A DNA stretch of 64,000 nucleotides from Oceanobacillus iheyensis HTE831 (GTDB lineage Bacteria; Bacillota; Bacilli; Bacillales; Amphibacillaceae). The DNA lies in the NCBI RefSeq assembly GCF_000011245.1, contig NC_004193.1:3450501-3514500 (forward strand), in the 5' to 3' direction. Shown piece by piece: positions 50,734-59,516 of the stretch. A model generated the notes under the pieces. It made no database searches. It was not told the origin of the DNA and saw only the letters and a program-made list of their open reading frames with translations. Both the position numbers and the translations under genes were made by a program. Position 1 is the stretch's first letter; each line of letters opens with the position of its first letter.

Positions 50734-51516
50734 CTATTTTGGTATTACAGTAATGACATCACCAATATCATTTAATACTACTCTTAATTTTTTTGTATCA
50801 TATACCCAAGTCCCAGACTTGTTACCTTGTATTCTATTACCATTTTTTATAACATCTTCAATTACAGTTGGTGGTACGTTTCTAGGTTGTACATATTTTT
50901 GAACAAAATCACTATATTGCCTACTCCCTGGTAGTAAGCCTTTTTCTCTTGCTACTTTATGAGCTCTGGTACTAAGTTTTGCCTTTACTTCAGGTGTTTT
51001 AGGCGCCATTCTTTCTAAAGCATGGCCAGAATATTTTCTTCCATTGATTGTTGCTCCTTCTTTATTCAAACTCCAAGAAGTTTCACTGCTAGTTTTCTTA
51101 GCATCCCCATTACTTTTACTCTTCTTCGCAGGAACCTCACCCTTACTATTCACTTTAAAGCCATCATATTCTTTCACTAACTTGCCAGCTTTTCCGAATT
51201 TCCCAATTGGTAATAAGAAAAACCCAGCCATCGCCTTCTCGCCAACTGTTGCTTTATTATCTACTAGTGTCTTCATGTCGTCGAGGAACAAAAAGTCTAC
51301 TGCGGCTTTTCCACCGCCATACAGCTTTTCTCCTGCCCATGCTGCCACATCAAAGGACGCTTTTCCGAAATTAACGGCACCATCCCACATGGTTTTTCCT
51401 GTATTGACCGTCGTTTCTACCACCGACTGGCCTATCTCAACCGTTCCATCCGCCACTTTTTTCGATAGGGCTACGGTATGATCCCATAGATTCTTATCCT
51501 CTTCCACCGGCTTCAA
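50734..51516 (-). CDS. Displaced LXG toxin cassette with DUF4258-like C-terminus
   Basis: A 260-aa product that begins at the LKPVEEDK junction of the full LXG protein. Residues 8-65 are a helical amphipathic linker (VADGTVEIGQSVVETTVNTG), 66-130 the conserved pre-toxin segment (FLFLDDMKTLVDNKATVGEK), and 150-260 the toxin: INGRKYSGHALERMAPKTPE to GTWVYDTKKLRVVLND, like DUF4258/RelE-fold RNases. There is no LXG domain in front; a terminator hairpin lies only about 35 bp upstream. An internal ATG might allow expression, but export would need the LXG part. Confidence 0.65.
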   Translation of the reverse strand: MKPVEEDKNLWDHTVALSKKVADGTVEIGQSVVETTVNTGKTMWDGAVNFGKASFDVAAWAGEKLYGGGKAAVDFLFLDDMKTLVDNKATVGEKAMAGFFLLPIGKFGKAGKLVKEYDGFKVNSKGEVPAKKSKSNGDAKKTSSETSWSLNKEGATINGRKYSGHALERMAPKTPEVKAKLSTRAHKVAREKGLLPGSRQYSDFVQKYVQPRNVPPTVIEDVIKNGNRIQGNKSGTWVYDTKKLRVVLNDIGDVITVIPK

Positions 51517-51547
51517 GCGTTCTTCAGGAAAATCCCCCAGAAAAATT

Positions 51548-51585
51548 TAAAAAAGCTAAACAAGAATATATATCTTGTCTAGCGC
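51548..51585 (-). terminator. Terminator of the main LXG operon
   Basis: GCTAAACAAGA and TCTTGTCTAGC form an 11-bp stem with one G-U pair, followed by TTTTTTAAATTTTT on the minus strand. It lies after the 51655 gene and immediately before the displaced cassette at 51516. Confidence 0.7.
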
Positions 51586-51654
51586 TTTTGTTTTCATAAT
51601 CTGATAATAATTCCAAGTAGTTACTTGTCATTTACTTTACTTCTATATTTATTT

Positions 51655-51963
51655 CTATTTTTTAAACTCCATTTCTAAATCTCCTAACTCTATAAGAAAG
51701 GTTTCTTCGTAACTTTCAGGCAAATTGGTATCAAAATAAGCACGGACTGCCCCATCTAGGAATCCATTATTTTCTTTAATAAATTCTAAACTGATACTAT
51801 CATCTTGCAAATTATCATATAACTTATTTAGTTTTTTTAGTAGTGTATTAATGTAACCATGATTGGTATTTTTAGCTTTTTCATTAGCTAATTTTATAAC
51901 TTTTTGTGTCTTATTAAGAAGATCTTTACGTTCATTCATCATTTCTCTACTATTTACTTCCAT
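51655..51963 (-). CDS. Immunity-like small helical protein
   Basis: A 102-aa helical protein (NERKDLLNKTQKVIKLANEK, later DGAVRAYFDTNLPESYEETF). Its C-terminal half is similar to the 91-aa protein at 49475. It overlaps the end of the 116-aa gene by 10 bp, so it is part of the LXG operon. Start may be the Met at 51963 or one of the later Met residues. Confidence 0.6.
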   Translation of the reverse strand: MEVNSREMMNERKDLLNKTQKVIKLANEKAKNTNHGYINTLLKKLNKLYDNLQDDSISLEFIKENNGFLDGAVRAYFDTNLPESYEETFLIELGDLEMEFKK

Positions 51964-52304
51964 CCATTGTATTCCAAAAATTTATCTGGTATTCTCAACT
52001 CGACTTGTTCTTGGAGTTCTTTGCAAAATAAATTCATATCTGCTTGGTCGTACCATTTTTGACTGTTATAAAGACCAATTCCATATTCCCCATTTACAAG
52101 AACACACCCCATCCTTCCTCTGTCATAATTAAATATCACATTGAAATAATTATACATTTCAAACTGCATGTTAAACATAGTATATGGTGTATCAGTTTGA
52201 CCAAAAACATTAAATGTTCCTATTTTATCGTCAAAATGAGCCTTTAATGCTTTTTTCACTTCTTTTTTTATTTCTCCATATCCTTTAGTTTGCAATCCAT
52301 ACAT
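51954..52304 (-). CDS. Probable cognate immunity protein of the LXG toxin
   Basis: A 116-aa alpha/beta protein (MFNMQFEMYNYFNVIFNYDR, then GCVLVNGEYGIGLYNSQKWY). It overlaps the 3' end of the toxin gene by 20 bp, the expected place for immunity. The 5' end is uncertain since the AAGGGG site abuts the first ATG. Family not recognised. Confidence 0.6.
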   Translation of the reverse strand: MYGLQTKGYGEIKKEVKKALKAHFDDKIGTFNVFGQTDTPYTMFNMQFEMYNYFNVIFNYDRGRMGCVLVNGEYGIGLYNSQKWYDQADMNLFCKELQEQVELRIPDKFLEYNGWK

Positions 52305-54480
52305 CCCCTTCTTTAATCAATTCATCAAATCCATACTTAGATTGTAAGTATTTCCATTCTTGTGCTAAATAACTTTCTTCATAAATCTTTAGACCGGGAT
52401 TATGAGAAAAACGAATCTGTTTTCCGCTCATTACTGCATCATCTAATGCAGGTATATTGAAATAATTAAACATCTCATCATCTGTCAAAGCATATTTCTT
52501 TTGAATAGTTCCCCATTCACTCCCTAAATCGAAGTACATTGAATCTTTACCAGCTTTTCCAATATAAGAGTCTGAACCAGCTTTACCCCAATTTTCAACT
52601 CCTTTTTCTATTGTTGGCGTATACTTTCCAAGGGTCATAGAATTAGTATCCACATTATGCAAAGATGCATCACGTATCTGCTTAAAATCTTCTGCAGGTA
52701 TCTTTCCACCGATTTTACCATCTATAACATTAACACCATCAATACTGTCACCATCCCCACTACCTTTTTTCTTCATGGAGATTTCAGCCTCATTCGAACT
52801 CCCACTACTCCTCCCACCTCGAGGAGTATCCGTCTTAGCTAAATGATAAGCTCCAGTTGCATCCTGTACAAGCCCTACTTCTGGCATTCGTACACGGAAC
52901 CACTCGCGAATGTTGGTTAGTGTTGGTAATTTACCAGGTACATACGTATTAGTACTTGATACAGTAGCGTTAGTACTTGGTGAATCCTTGTCTTGCTTCG
53001 GTGCTGCTTGTGCACCAGTCGATTTACTGTTTGGAGTGGAAATGTCTGCTTTAGGACTTGGTTTCCGTATGAACATAAACATTCCCATCGAAATCACATG
53101 TGCTATATGTTCTTTTGAATTTGGATCATCCGGATTAAACGCACCCTCAGCAAGATCCACTCCACCCATTGTTACCCAGTTGGCAAAATCCGCAGGCGAA
53201 TTTAACATGTTTTCACTATACCCTACCATCGAGTTGTAAGTATTCTTTCCGCCATCTAAAGCACCGACGGTTAAATAATTGGCAAAGTCATAAAAAGAAT
53301 TCATCTTATTATCATTTAATTCTTCAAAATGATTACCTAATCCTTGAACGGTATCTTTCCCTAATTCGTAAGTTGAGTCTACGGTTCTCATAAAGCTAGA
53401 TCCAAACCTACTTAGAAGGCTCTTATCCTCTTCCACCGGCTTCAAGCGTTCTTCTGGAATATCTCCCACAAAATGATACTTCATAACCCCATCGTGATCC
53501 ATAAAAGAGCGAACCACTCTTCCGTCTTGCAACGTAAGATAGTTTCCGTAGTATTCACCTTTATAATCGCGTACCGATTGACTGCTTACGACCTTTGCGT
53601 CTAGGCTCTTAAACTCGTCTCCCAGCATGACTGGAGATGTCGTATCGACGATAGTTGCTAGGGCACGCATACGGTAATTCATCGTCATACTCATTGTATC
53701 ATTTAATTGTGCGCGTACAATCGATGCAGCTGTATTTCCCATTGCGAGATAACTAGAGTTGGTTATCGATCGAAAGATGTCTAAAACAAAATCTTTCGGT
53801 ATGGTTTTTTGTACGAGTCCGGCAATCATTTGCTGATGGACGTCGAGTTGTGTAATGGAGTTTGCTTGGTAACTCGTCATAATCAATTGACGATCTTTTG
53901 TTAACGATTGAATGTCAGAGAGGTAATTTTCTAGGAGGTCCACATCGTTTTCCGTAGTTGTTAATTTATGGGTCGCTTCTTGATCAAATTGATGAAGCTT
54001 TTCTATGGTTTTATTTACTTTGCTTTCTGTCTTCTCGACACTGTGTATGAATTGATCATCGGATACATCCGACAGATGAATAATATCACGTACCGAACGT
54101 AAAATATCATTCGTTTCATCAGTAAGCTGTGCGGTTTGTTCTTTTGCTTTTTTTAATTGACGCTCCATCTCTGATTTCAAGAAGTCTTCATCAATATACG
54201 CATGCTCCGAACTATCGAGTTCATACAATAACTGTTGGATTTGCCTAAGTATATCGTGATAGTCTCGAACAATTCCTTCCAAATAGACGGCTAGTGGTGC
54301 GTGAATATCTTTATAAAATGCTCTGATGGACGAGGCTGCTTGACCACTAAAATCAGACTCGGTATTTAATATGCCCGTAATTTTTCCGTGTACTTCTGCT
54401 ACTTGATTTGCTAATTCAGATAATAGCTTTGTCGTCTGTTCAATTCCTTCATGAATCGTTGAAGCCTCTACTGTCTTCAT
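52285..54480 (-). CDS. LXG-domain polymorphic toxin (type VII secretion effector)
   Basis: 731 aa. The N-terminal LXG domain (about 1-215) is helical: ASTIHEGIEQTTKLLSELAN, then QAASSIRAFYKDIHAPLAVY. A middle region holds LTLQDGRVVRSFMDHDGVMK and YHFVGDIPEERLKPVEEDK, the junction reused by the displaced cassettes. A helical pre-toxin with a hydrophobic patch (HVISMGMFMFI) comes next, then a Ser/Thr/Gly-rich hinge with TDTPRGGRSSGSSN. The last 150 residues (GKIPAEDFKQIRDASLHNVD to YGFDELIKEGDVWIAN) are the toxic domain, of unknown activity. LXG proteins are exported by T7SSb to kill competing bacteria. A partner gene lies upstream, with immunity genes downstream. Confidence 0.88.
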   Translation of the reverse strand: MKTVEASTIHEGIEQTTKLLSELANQVAEVHGKITGILNTESDFSGQAASSIRAFYKDIHAPLAVYLEGIVRDYHDILRQIQQLLYELDSSEHAYIDEDFLKSEMERQLKKAKEQTAQLTDETNDILRSVRDIIHLSDVSDDQFIHSVEKTESKVNKTIEKLHQFDQEATHKLTTTENDVDLLENYLSDIQSLTKDRQLIMTSYQANSITQLDVHQQMIAGLVQKTIPKDFVLDIFRSITNSSYLAMGNTAASIVRAQLNDTMSMTMNYRMRALATIVDTTSPVMLGDEFKSLDAKVVSSQSVRDYKGEYYGNYLTLQDGRVVRSFMDHDGVMKYHFVGDIPEERLKPVEEDKSLLSRFGSSFMRTVDSTYELGKDTVQGLGNHFEELNDNKMNSFYDFANYLTVGALDGGKNTYNSMVGYSENMLNSPADFANWVTMGGVDLAEGAFNPDDPNSKEHIAHVISMGMFMFIRKPSPKADISTPNSKSTGAQAAPKQDKDSPSTNATVSSTNTYVPGKLPTLTNIREWFRVRMPEVGLVQDATGAYHLAKTDTPRGGRSSGSSNEAEISMKKKGSGDGDSIDGVNVIDGKIGGKIPAEDFKQIRDASLHNVDTNSMTLGKYTPTIEKGVENWGKAGSDSYIGKAGKDSMYFDLGSEWGTIQKKYALTDDEMFNYFNIPALDDAVMSGKQIRFSHNPGLKIYEESYLAQEWKYLQSKYGFDELIKEGDVWIAN

Positions 54481-54510
54481 TCTCCTAAATCCTTCCCTCC
54501 TACTCCCCCA

Positions 54511-54792
54511 CTAGGACTCGATCATTTCAATTCCTTTTGCAGCCATTCTTTCTTCTTCCTCTAGATTATCTAACGCACGATAAGCTGTAGAAAGATGCTT
54601 TGTTGAGATTTCTCGATATCGCTCGGTTAGCTCTTCCAAACGTTGATTTAGCCGATTTATTTTCTCGACTACTTCTACGTTGTTCTTACCGCGAATATCC
54701 GCGGTTCCTTCTAGCTTCACCTGATTGACTGCCGATTCATAGTCTTGAAGCTTTTGTTCGACCGGACTTCGATTCAATTTTATCTCACCCAT
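54511..54792 (-). CDS. DUF5344 (YwqI-like) LXG partner protein
   Basis: A 93-aa helical protein: GEIKLNRSPVEQKLQDYESA, then NNVEVVEKINRLNQRLEELT. This is the layout of DUF5344/YwqI proteins that sit just ahead of LXG toxins and act as targeting partners or chaperones in T7SSb export. The gap to the LXG gene is 30 bp. The other common partner (DUF5082/YwqH) is not present in this window. Confidence 0.75.
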   Translation of the reverse strand: MGEIKLNRSPVEQKLQDYESAVNQVKLEGTADIRGKNNVEVVEKINRLNQRLEELTERYREISTKHLSTAYRALDNLEEEERMAAKGIEMIES

Positions 54793-55202
54793 GTCTTCAC
54801 TCCCTCACCGCTTCAGAATGCACACCTTATTTCATGGTAAAATTTAACTTATTTTTCATCTATTTTTAGTATAAACATCCTTACTTCGGATTCGAAGGGG
54901 AATTTTTTACTATTTTTTAAGGATTACGTATATAAAACAGACTTTTGAACTAGTTAGTAAGTATGTTAACGGTCCGAAGCTTCTCTGCCCACAACGCTAT
55001 CCGTCTTTCTAATGAAGGTATTGCTCCAAATCATTCGCAACTAAAAAGAAAACTAAAACTACCAAATAATTGAATAAAAGTAAATAAATGGTTATAATCC
55101 AACTAAATCGTTCTAAACCATCGCTAATGGTTTGCTAGAATTGAACAAGTTTACGAAATAAGTAATTTATAAAAAGGAATAAAAGAGAGGATTACACAGC
55201 AC
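54793..55202. other. Divergent promoter region
   Basis: 410 bp between the LXG operon and the DUF418 gene. A 36-codon plus-strand frame from an ATG near 54965 (LTVRSFSAHNAIRLSNEG) has no ribosome site and looks like a relic or chance. No repeat or RNA gene seen. Confidence 0.3.
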
Positions 55203-56372
55203 ATGTTCGTTACATCACAAAATAGACAACCTGAGATAAAAAAGCGCGCCATTTCATTAGATTTAGCACGAGGCACGATCTTATTATTAATTGTACTTGC
55301 CCACGCGCCACTTTACTTATACAACGCGGAACCAGGGCTTATGCAAAGAGTCGCAAGTACGAACTTCTTTGATGAAATTGTAAACCTTTTTGGGATATTT
55401 TTTATTGATCATCGAGCGAGAGCAATGTTTGCCTTATTGTTAGGGTATGGTTTAGTCTTGTTATTTAATAGCCAACGCTCTAAAGGAAAAAGTGAGAAAG
55501 ATGCAGCAAAATTGATACGAAGACGTTCCTGGTATTTAATCTTATTCGGTTTCATATTAGCAGTCATCGTAGGCGGACAAGATATCCTGATGGCTTATGG
55601 TTTTGCTGGACTTATTGTGAGCACGCTATTAAGTCGGAATCTTAAAGTAATCGTACGATCACTTATCATTATTACACTCATTTACTGTCTTGTGACTCCC
55701 ATATTATGGGGATTCGGTATGCTAGAATTCAAGAGTTACGGTTTCCCACTAGATCTATCAGCAACAGACACCTATGTAAATCGCACATTATCTCTTTTAG
55801 CTACTTTTCCAATCATTCCAATTATCATTCATTTGATGATTCCTATACTCCCATCCGTTTTGATAGGGATATGGTTAGCGAAAAAACAGTTATTGACAAA
55901 ACCGGAATTACATTTACAATCGCTTAAACTCTTAAGTGTTGTAGGCTTAACTATTTCGCTATTAGGTGCACTACCACTATCCTTCATAGGGAGCGTGTGG
56001 CAGCCTAGTTTCTTCGTATCTGGTTTACTATTTGGACTCCATATATTAACTGGAATTGCAGGAGGGGTAGCCTATGCAGCAATTTTTGGTTTAATCGGGG
56101 CGAATGTAAAAAAACCCGGTCCTATTAGTAATTCTTTAAAGGCTCTAGGAAAGCGTTCATTAACATTTTACATATGGAACGAGGCGATGCTTGTTCTATT
56201 CTTATCACCAGTAGCACTTGATTTAGCAGGAACCGTCAATAACGGAATAGCCGCTCTTATTGCTGTGGGTATTTGGGTGTTTTCCATTTTGATGGCCACT
56301 TTATTAGAGAAAAACAATATGAATGGTCCATTGGAAGTTGTAATGAGGCGAATGATGTATAAAAATGCATAA
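55203..56372 (+). CDS. DUF418 (YeiB-like) membrane protein
   Basis: A 389-aa polytopic protein with about ten helices. RAISLDLARGTILLLIVLAHAP (about 16) is the DUF1624/acyltransferase-3-like opening, and the C-terminal ALGKRSLTFYIWNEAMLVLF, with the NSxxxxY/W pattern, is the DUF418 domain. Such proteins may transfer acyl groups across the membrane, but this is unproven. The GAGAGG site lies about 12 nt before the ATG, rather far. Monocistronic. Confidence 0.8.
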   Translation: MFVTSQNRQPEIKKRAISLDLARGTILLLIVLAHAPLYLYNAEPGLMQRVASTNFFDEIVNLFGIFFIDHRARAMFALLLGYGLVLLFNSQRSKGKSEKDAAKLIRRRSWYLILFGFILAVIVGGQDILMAYGFAGLIVSTLLSRNLKVIVRSLIIITLIYCLVTPILWGFGMLEFKSYGFPLDLSATDTYVNRTLSLLATFPIIPIIIHLMIPILPSVLIGIWLAKKQLLTKPELHLQSLKLLSVVGLTISLLGALPLSFIGSVWQPSFFVSGLLFGLHILTGIAGGVAYAAIFGLIGANVKKPGPISNSLKALGKRSLTFYIWNEAMLVLFLSPVALDLAGTVNNGIAALIAVGIWVFSILMATLLEKNNMNGPLEVVMRRMMYKNA

Positions 56373-56382
56373 AATTAATAAC

Positions 56383-56480
56383 GAGGTTGAGACAAAAGAA
56401 ACGTTTGACTAATAAAACCGATTCATTCGGAATTATCTTTTGTGTAAATGCTTTTGTCCCAACCCCGCCTTTCGTTTTTT
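56383..56480 (+). terminator. Long hairpin terminator
   Basis: GAGGTTGAGACAAAAG pairs (14/16) with CTTTTGTCCCAACCCC across an about 50-nt inner region that itself has a CCGA/TCGG hairpin; TTTCGTTTTTT follows. Hairpins with this GTTGAGACAAAAG arm are frequent in Bacillaceae intergenic regions. Confidence 0.6.
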
Positions 56481-56523
56481 AGAGCATTCGTATATGAACT
56501 CCAAAGAAGAATACTACGCTTAC

Positions 56524-57540
56524 TTACTTCAGATCCTTCACGCCTGTTTCCAATACTTCCATCTGAAGCAGTGTCTGTTCGTCTGTGATTGTTTTGTCCT
56601 TACCATGAATGACAGCTTCATATAAATCATCATATACACGTCCATAATCGCCATGAACGGATGGTACTTTCTCTTCATGAACGGTACCTTCCTCATCAAC
56701 ATAGGTCAGCACGCCATATTGATCGAGCGTATCGATACCAAAATCCTTATTATCCGGCATGTAAAATAACTTCAAATGCTCTTCCTGACGATCTTTTGTT
56801 TGCTTCACGAAGCTGCCTTTCTTTCCGTGAATAACAAAGCTTGGTCTTTCTTTCAGTCTAAAATAACTGGATTTCACCGATACTTTTAAACCGTCGTAAA
56901 ACAAATCAAGATCAAAGTAATCATTCATTCTCCCTTGTCCTAATAACTGTCTTACATCATAGTGGATGTGATCGGGTTTGCCGAAATAGCTGAAGACCTG
57001 ATCGAGTGTATGGCACCCATGCCCATATAAAAAGGACGCAGCAGGATCAAAGGTATCCGCAGATTCAGGTACTTCGGGACGATAGTAGTCGTAATGCATT
57101 TCCACTTCTAAAAGATCCCCAAGTTTCCCTTCTTCGATCACTTTTTGCACGGTTAAGAAATCACTGTCAAATCGTCTATTTTGATAAGCTTGGACAACTA
57201 ATCCTTTTTCTTTTGCCAGTGCAAATATTTCTTTTGCCTGCTCAGAAGTCTCCATAAATGGCTTTTCTACTAAACAATGCTTGTTATGTTCAAGGACACT
57301 TTTTGTGTATTCATAATGGCTGTCATGCTTTGTGCAGACAACAATCAGTTGAATATCCTCATCCTGTAATAATTCATCTATATCCGAAGTATAATGCACC
57401 CCGTCAATTTTGCCCCAGCTATCGCGATCAGGGTTTCTGCGATAAATGGTTTTCACCTTGATATTATCTCTTTGCAATACGAACGGCAGATGATATCGGT
57501 TCGTACTTTTGCCATTGCCAATATAGCCTATGTTAAGCAT
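56524..57540 (-). CDS. Gfo/Idh/MocA family oxidoreductase
   Basis: A 338-aa enzyme. The N-terminal NAD(P)-binding fold is present (NIGYIGNGKSTNRYHLPF, about 3), followed by HCLVEKPFMETSEQA (about 90, the EKP motif with catalytic Lys) and a C-terminal alpha/beta domain with YGHGCHTLDQVFSYFG (about 168, with the active-site His). The substrate is usually a sugar or inositol derivative; it cannot be deduced here. AGGAGG lies 6 nt before the ATG. It stands alone next to the PTS operon. Confidence 0.85.
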   Translation of the reverse strand: MLNIGYIGNGKSTNRYHLPFVLQRDNIKVKTIYRRNPDRDSWGKIDGVHYTSDIDELLQDEDIQLIVVCTKHDSHYEYTKSVLEHNKHCLVEKPFMETSEQAKEIFALAKEKGLVVQAYQNRRFDSDFLTVQKVIEEGKLGDLLEVEMHYDYYRPEVPESADTFDPAASFLYGHGCHTLDQVFSYFGKPDHIHYDVRQLLGQGRMNDYFDLDLFYDGLKVSVKSSYFRLKERPSFVIHGKKGSFVKQTKDRQEEHLKLFYMPDNKDFGIDTLDQYGVLTYVDEEGTVHEEKVPSVHGDYGRVYDDLYEAVIHGKDKTITDEQTLLQMEVLETGVKDLK

Positions 57541-57670
57541 AGCCAGCCTCCTAAAATGTTACGTATATATACTATTTTTTGTTACTTCACCCATTTTATC
57601 CGATGAACCAGAATAAAAGCACAAGCGCCCGTTTATTACCATATGTCCTGCGTTCCTGAAACACAAGAAA

Positions 57671-57712
57671 AATACCTCCTTAGCTTGATAGGACTATCAT
57701 ACAAGGAGGTAC
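57671..57712 (-). terminator. Terminator of the PTS operon
   Basis: TACCTCCTT and AAGGAGGTA flank inner arms GATAG/CTATC, with TATTTTTCTT following on the minus strand, 30 bp past the IID stop. Confidence 0.7.
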
Positions 57713-57742
57713 TTATCTATTTGAGCCAATCTCAATTATTTC

Positions 57743-58657
57743 TTACATTAATCCGATAACGTGGAATACTATACCTACTACGAACAATCCAAGAATCATA
57801 ATGATTGGAGAAACTTTCTTCCTTAGCAGCCACATACATAGAAGTGTAAGTAGCAAACCAGCTAAACCAGGAATTAAGCTATCCAGGTTGTCCTGTAAGG
57901 TCGTCACATCGGTCTGGGTCAGTGATCGACCCTGTTCTTGCTGAATCAGCGCGGTTCGAATTCCTTCCGCTCCTGAAGGTAAGCTTTCCCAATCGATATA
58001 GGCACCTTCGTCCAATTGAACCTCGGATACGGTCGGAGCAAATGAGACAGCTACCCACCTATTTACTAAAGCACCGAGGATGAACATACCGAGTATCGAA
58101 GCACCTTTGGTTATATCCTGTAGTAATCCGCCCGATAAGTCCTCGGTAATTTTCGAGCCAGCTTTGTAACCAAGTTCCTGAGAATACCATTTGAAGCCCA
58201 TACGAATAAGATTCCATAATACAAAGTAAAGAATCGGTCCGAGTATGTTACCACTAAGCGCAAGCGAAGCCGCTAATGCACCAAGGATTGGTTTTACTGT
58301 GAACCAGAACATTGGATCCCCAATACCTGCTAGAGGTCCCATCATACCAACTTTTACACCTTGAATTGCCTTGTTATCCACTGGCGCGCCGTTTGCCCGT
58401 TCTTCTTCAAGCGCTAACGTTACACCAATAATCGGAGAAGCTACATATGGATGAGTATTAAAGAATTCCAAATGACGTTGTAGTGCTGCAGCACGATCTT
58501 CTTTTGTTTTATACAATCTCTTGATGGCAGGAATCATGGAAAATGCCCAACCACCGTTTTGCATACGTTCATAGTTCCAAGAACCCTGAATGAACGTGGA
58601 TCGCCACCAAATCGCAATCCGATCTCTTTTTGTTAATTTCAATTCTTCTCGAGCCAT
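57743..58657 (-). CDS. manZ: Mannose-family PTS component IID
   Basis: A 304-aa membrane protein of EIID-Man. WRSTFIQGSWNYERMQNGGW (about 14), FNTHPYVASPIIGVTLALEE (about 66) and VGMMGPLAGIGDPMFWFT (about 106) are signature blocks. The final 90 residues hold an extended loop and one or two membrane helices. It forms the sugar channel with IIC. GGAGGG is 7 nt ahead of the ATG; third gene of the operon. Confidence 0.92.
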   Translation of the reverse strand: MAREELKLTKRDRIAIWWRSTFIQGSWNYERMQNGGWAFSMIPAIKRLYKTKEDRAAALQRHLEFFNTHPYVASPIIGVTLALEEERANGAPVDNKAIQGVKVGMMGPLAGIGDPMFWFTVKPILGALAASLALSGNILGPILYFVLWNLIRMGFKWYSQELGYKAGSKITEDLSGGLLQDITKGASILGMFILGALVNRWVAVSFAPTVSEVQLDEGAYIDWESLPSGAEGIRTALIQQEQGRSLTQTDVTTLQDNLDSLIPGLAGLLLTLLCMWLLRKKVSPIIMILGLFVVGIVFHVIGLM

Positions 58658-58673
58658 TTTTAGTCCCTCCTTT

Positions 58674-59486
58674 TTAGTAGTTATCTATGATTTCACCTAG
58701 CGGATCACCAGTGTTTCCGTTTCCACCATTACCAGAACCGCCTTGTTTTGTAAGTGCTAAATAAATCAATGCAAGAGCCACACCGATACCACCAAGACCC
58801 ATTAGAGTAATAGATGGAATAGTAGCTAATACGAAACCAATTGCAAAGAAAGGCCATACTTCTTTTGTCGCCATCATGTTAATAACCATTGCATAACCAA
58901 CAGCTACTACCATTCCACCGCCGACTGCTAGACCGTCTGTTAACCAAGAAGGCATAGATTGAAGTAAATCTCTAACCGGACCTGCACCAATTGCCAAAAT
59001 TAACGCGGCTGGAATTGCGATACGCAACCCTTGCATACAAATCGCTACAATATGCCAAAAGTCGATCCTTCGTATATTTCCTTCTTTAGCCGCGGCATCC
59101 ATTAAATGGACCAAACCGGTTGCAATCGTTCGAACGATGATTGTTAATAATAGACCTGCAACTGCAAGTGGTACTGCGATTGCGATTGCAGAAGATACAC
59201 CAGATTCTCCCTGGCCACCTAAAACGAGTATAATTGCCGATGCAATAGATGCTAGTGCAGCATCCGGAGCTACAGCGGCTCCAATGTTCGCCCAACCTAA
59301 AGCGATTAATTGTAAGGTACCACCTAAGATAAGACAAGGTACTACTTCTCCTGTAACTAAACCGATTAGTGTACAGGCAATGATTGGCTGATGGAAGTGG
59401 AATTCATCCAAGATTCCTTCTACACCAGCTAAAAATGCTACAATAATAATTAATATTATTTGAATAATAGTTAATTCCATAATCAT
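58674..59486 (-). CDS. manY: Mannose-family PTS component IIC
   Basis: A 270-aa polytopic protein. QPIIACTLIGLVTGEVVPCL and LGGTLQLIALGWANIGAAVA (about 30-75) are the EIIC-Man sugar-binding signatures. AAAAGGAGG precedes two ATGs (59486 and 59480); the second has the better spacing. A Gly/Asn-rich tail (KQGGSGNGGNGNTGD) is unusual. Confidence 0.92.
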   Translation of the reverse strand: MIMELTIIQIILIIIVAFLAGVEGILDEFHFHQPIIACTLIGLVTGEVVPCLILGGTLQLIALGWANIGAAVAPDAALASIASAIILVLGGQGESGVSSAIAIAVPLAVAGLLLTIIVRTIATGLVHLMDAAAKEGNIRRIDFWHIVAICMQGLRIAIPAALILAIGAGPVRDLLQSMPSWLTDGLAVGGGMVVAVGYAMVINMMATKEVWPFFAIGFVLATIPSITLMGLGGIGVALALIYLALTKQGGSGNGGNGNTGDPLGEIIDNY

Positions 59487-59516
59487 TAATCCTCCTTTTT
59501 TTACTGATGATTAGGA

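Noticed and set aside
50734..51516. Antisense frame across the toxin cassettes (about 51044-51481, and 48919-49317)
   Set aside because: Both are mirror images of the conserved pre-toxin linker, which explains why the two antisense products look alike; not independent genes.
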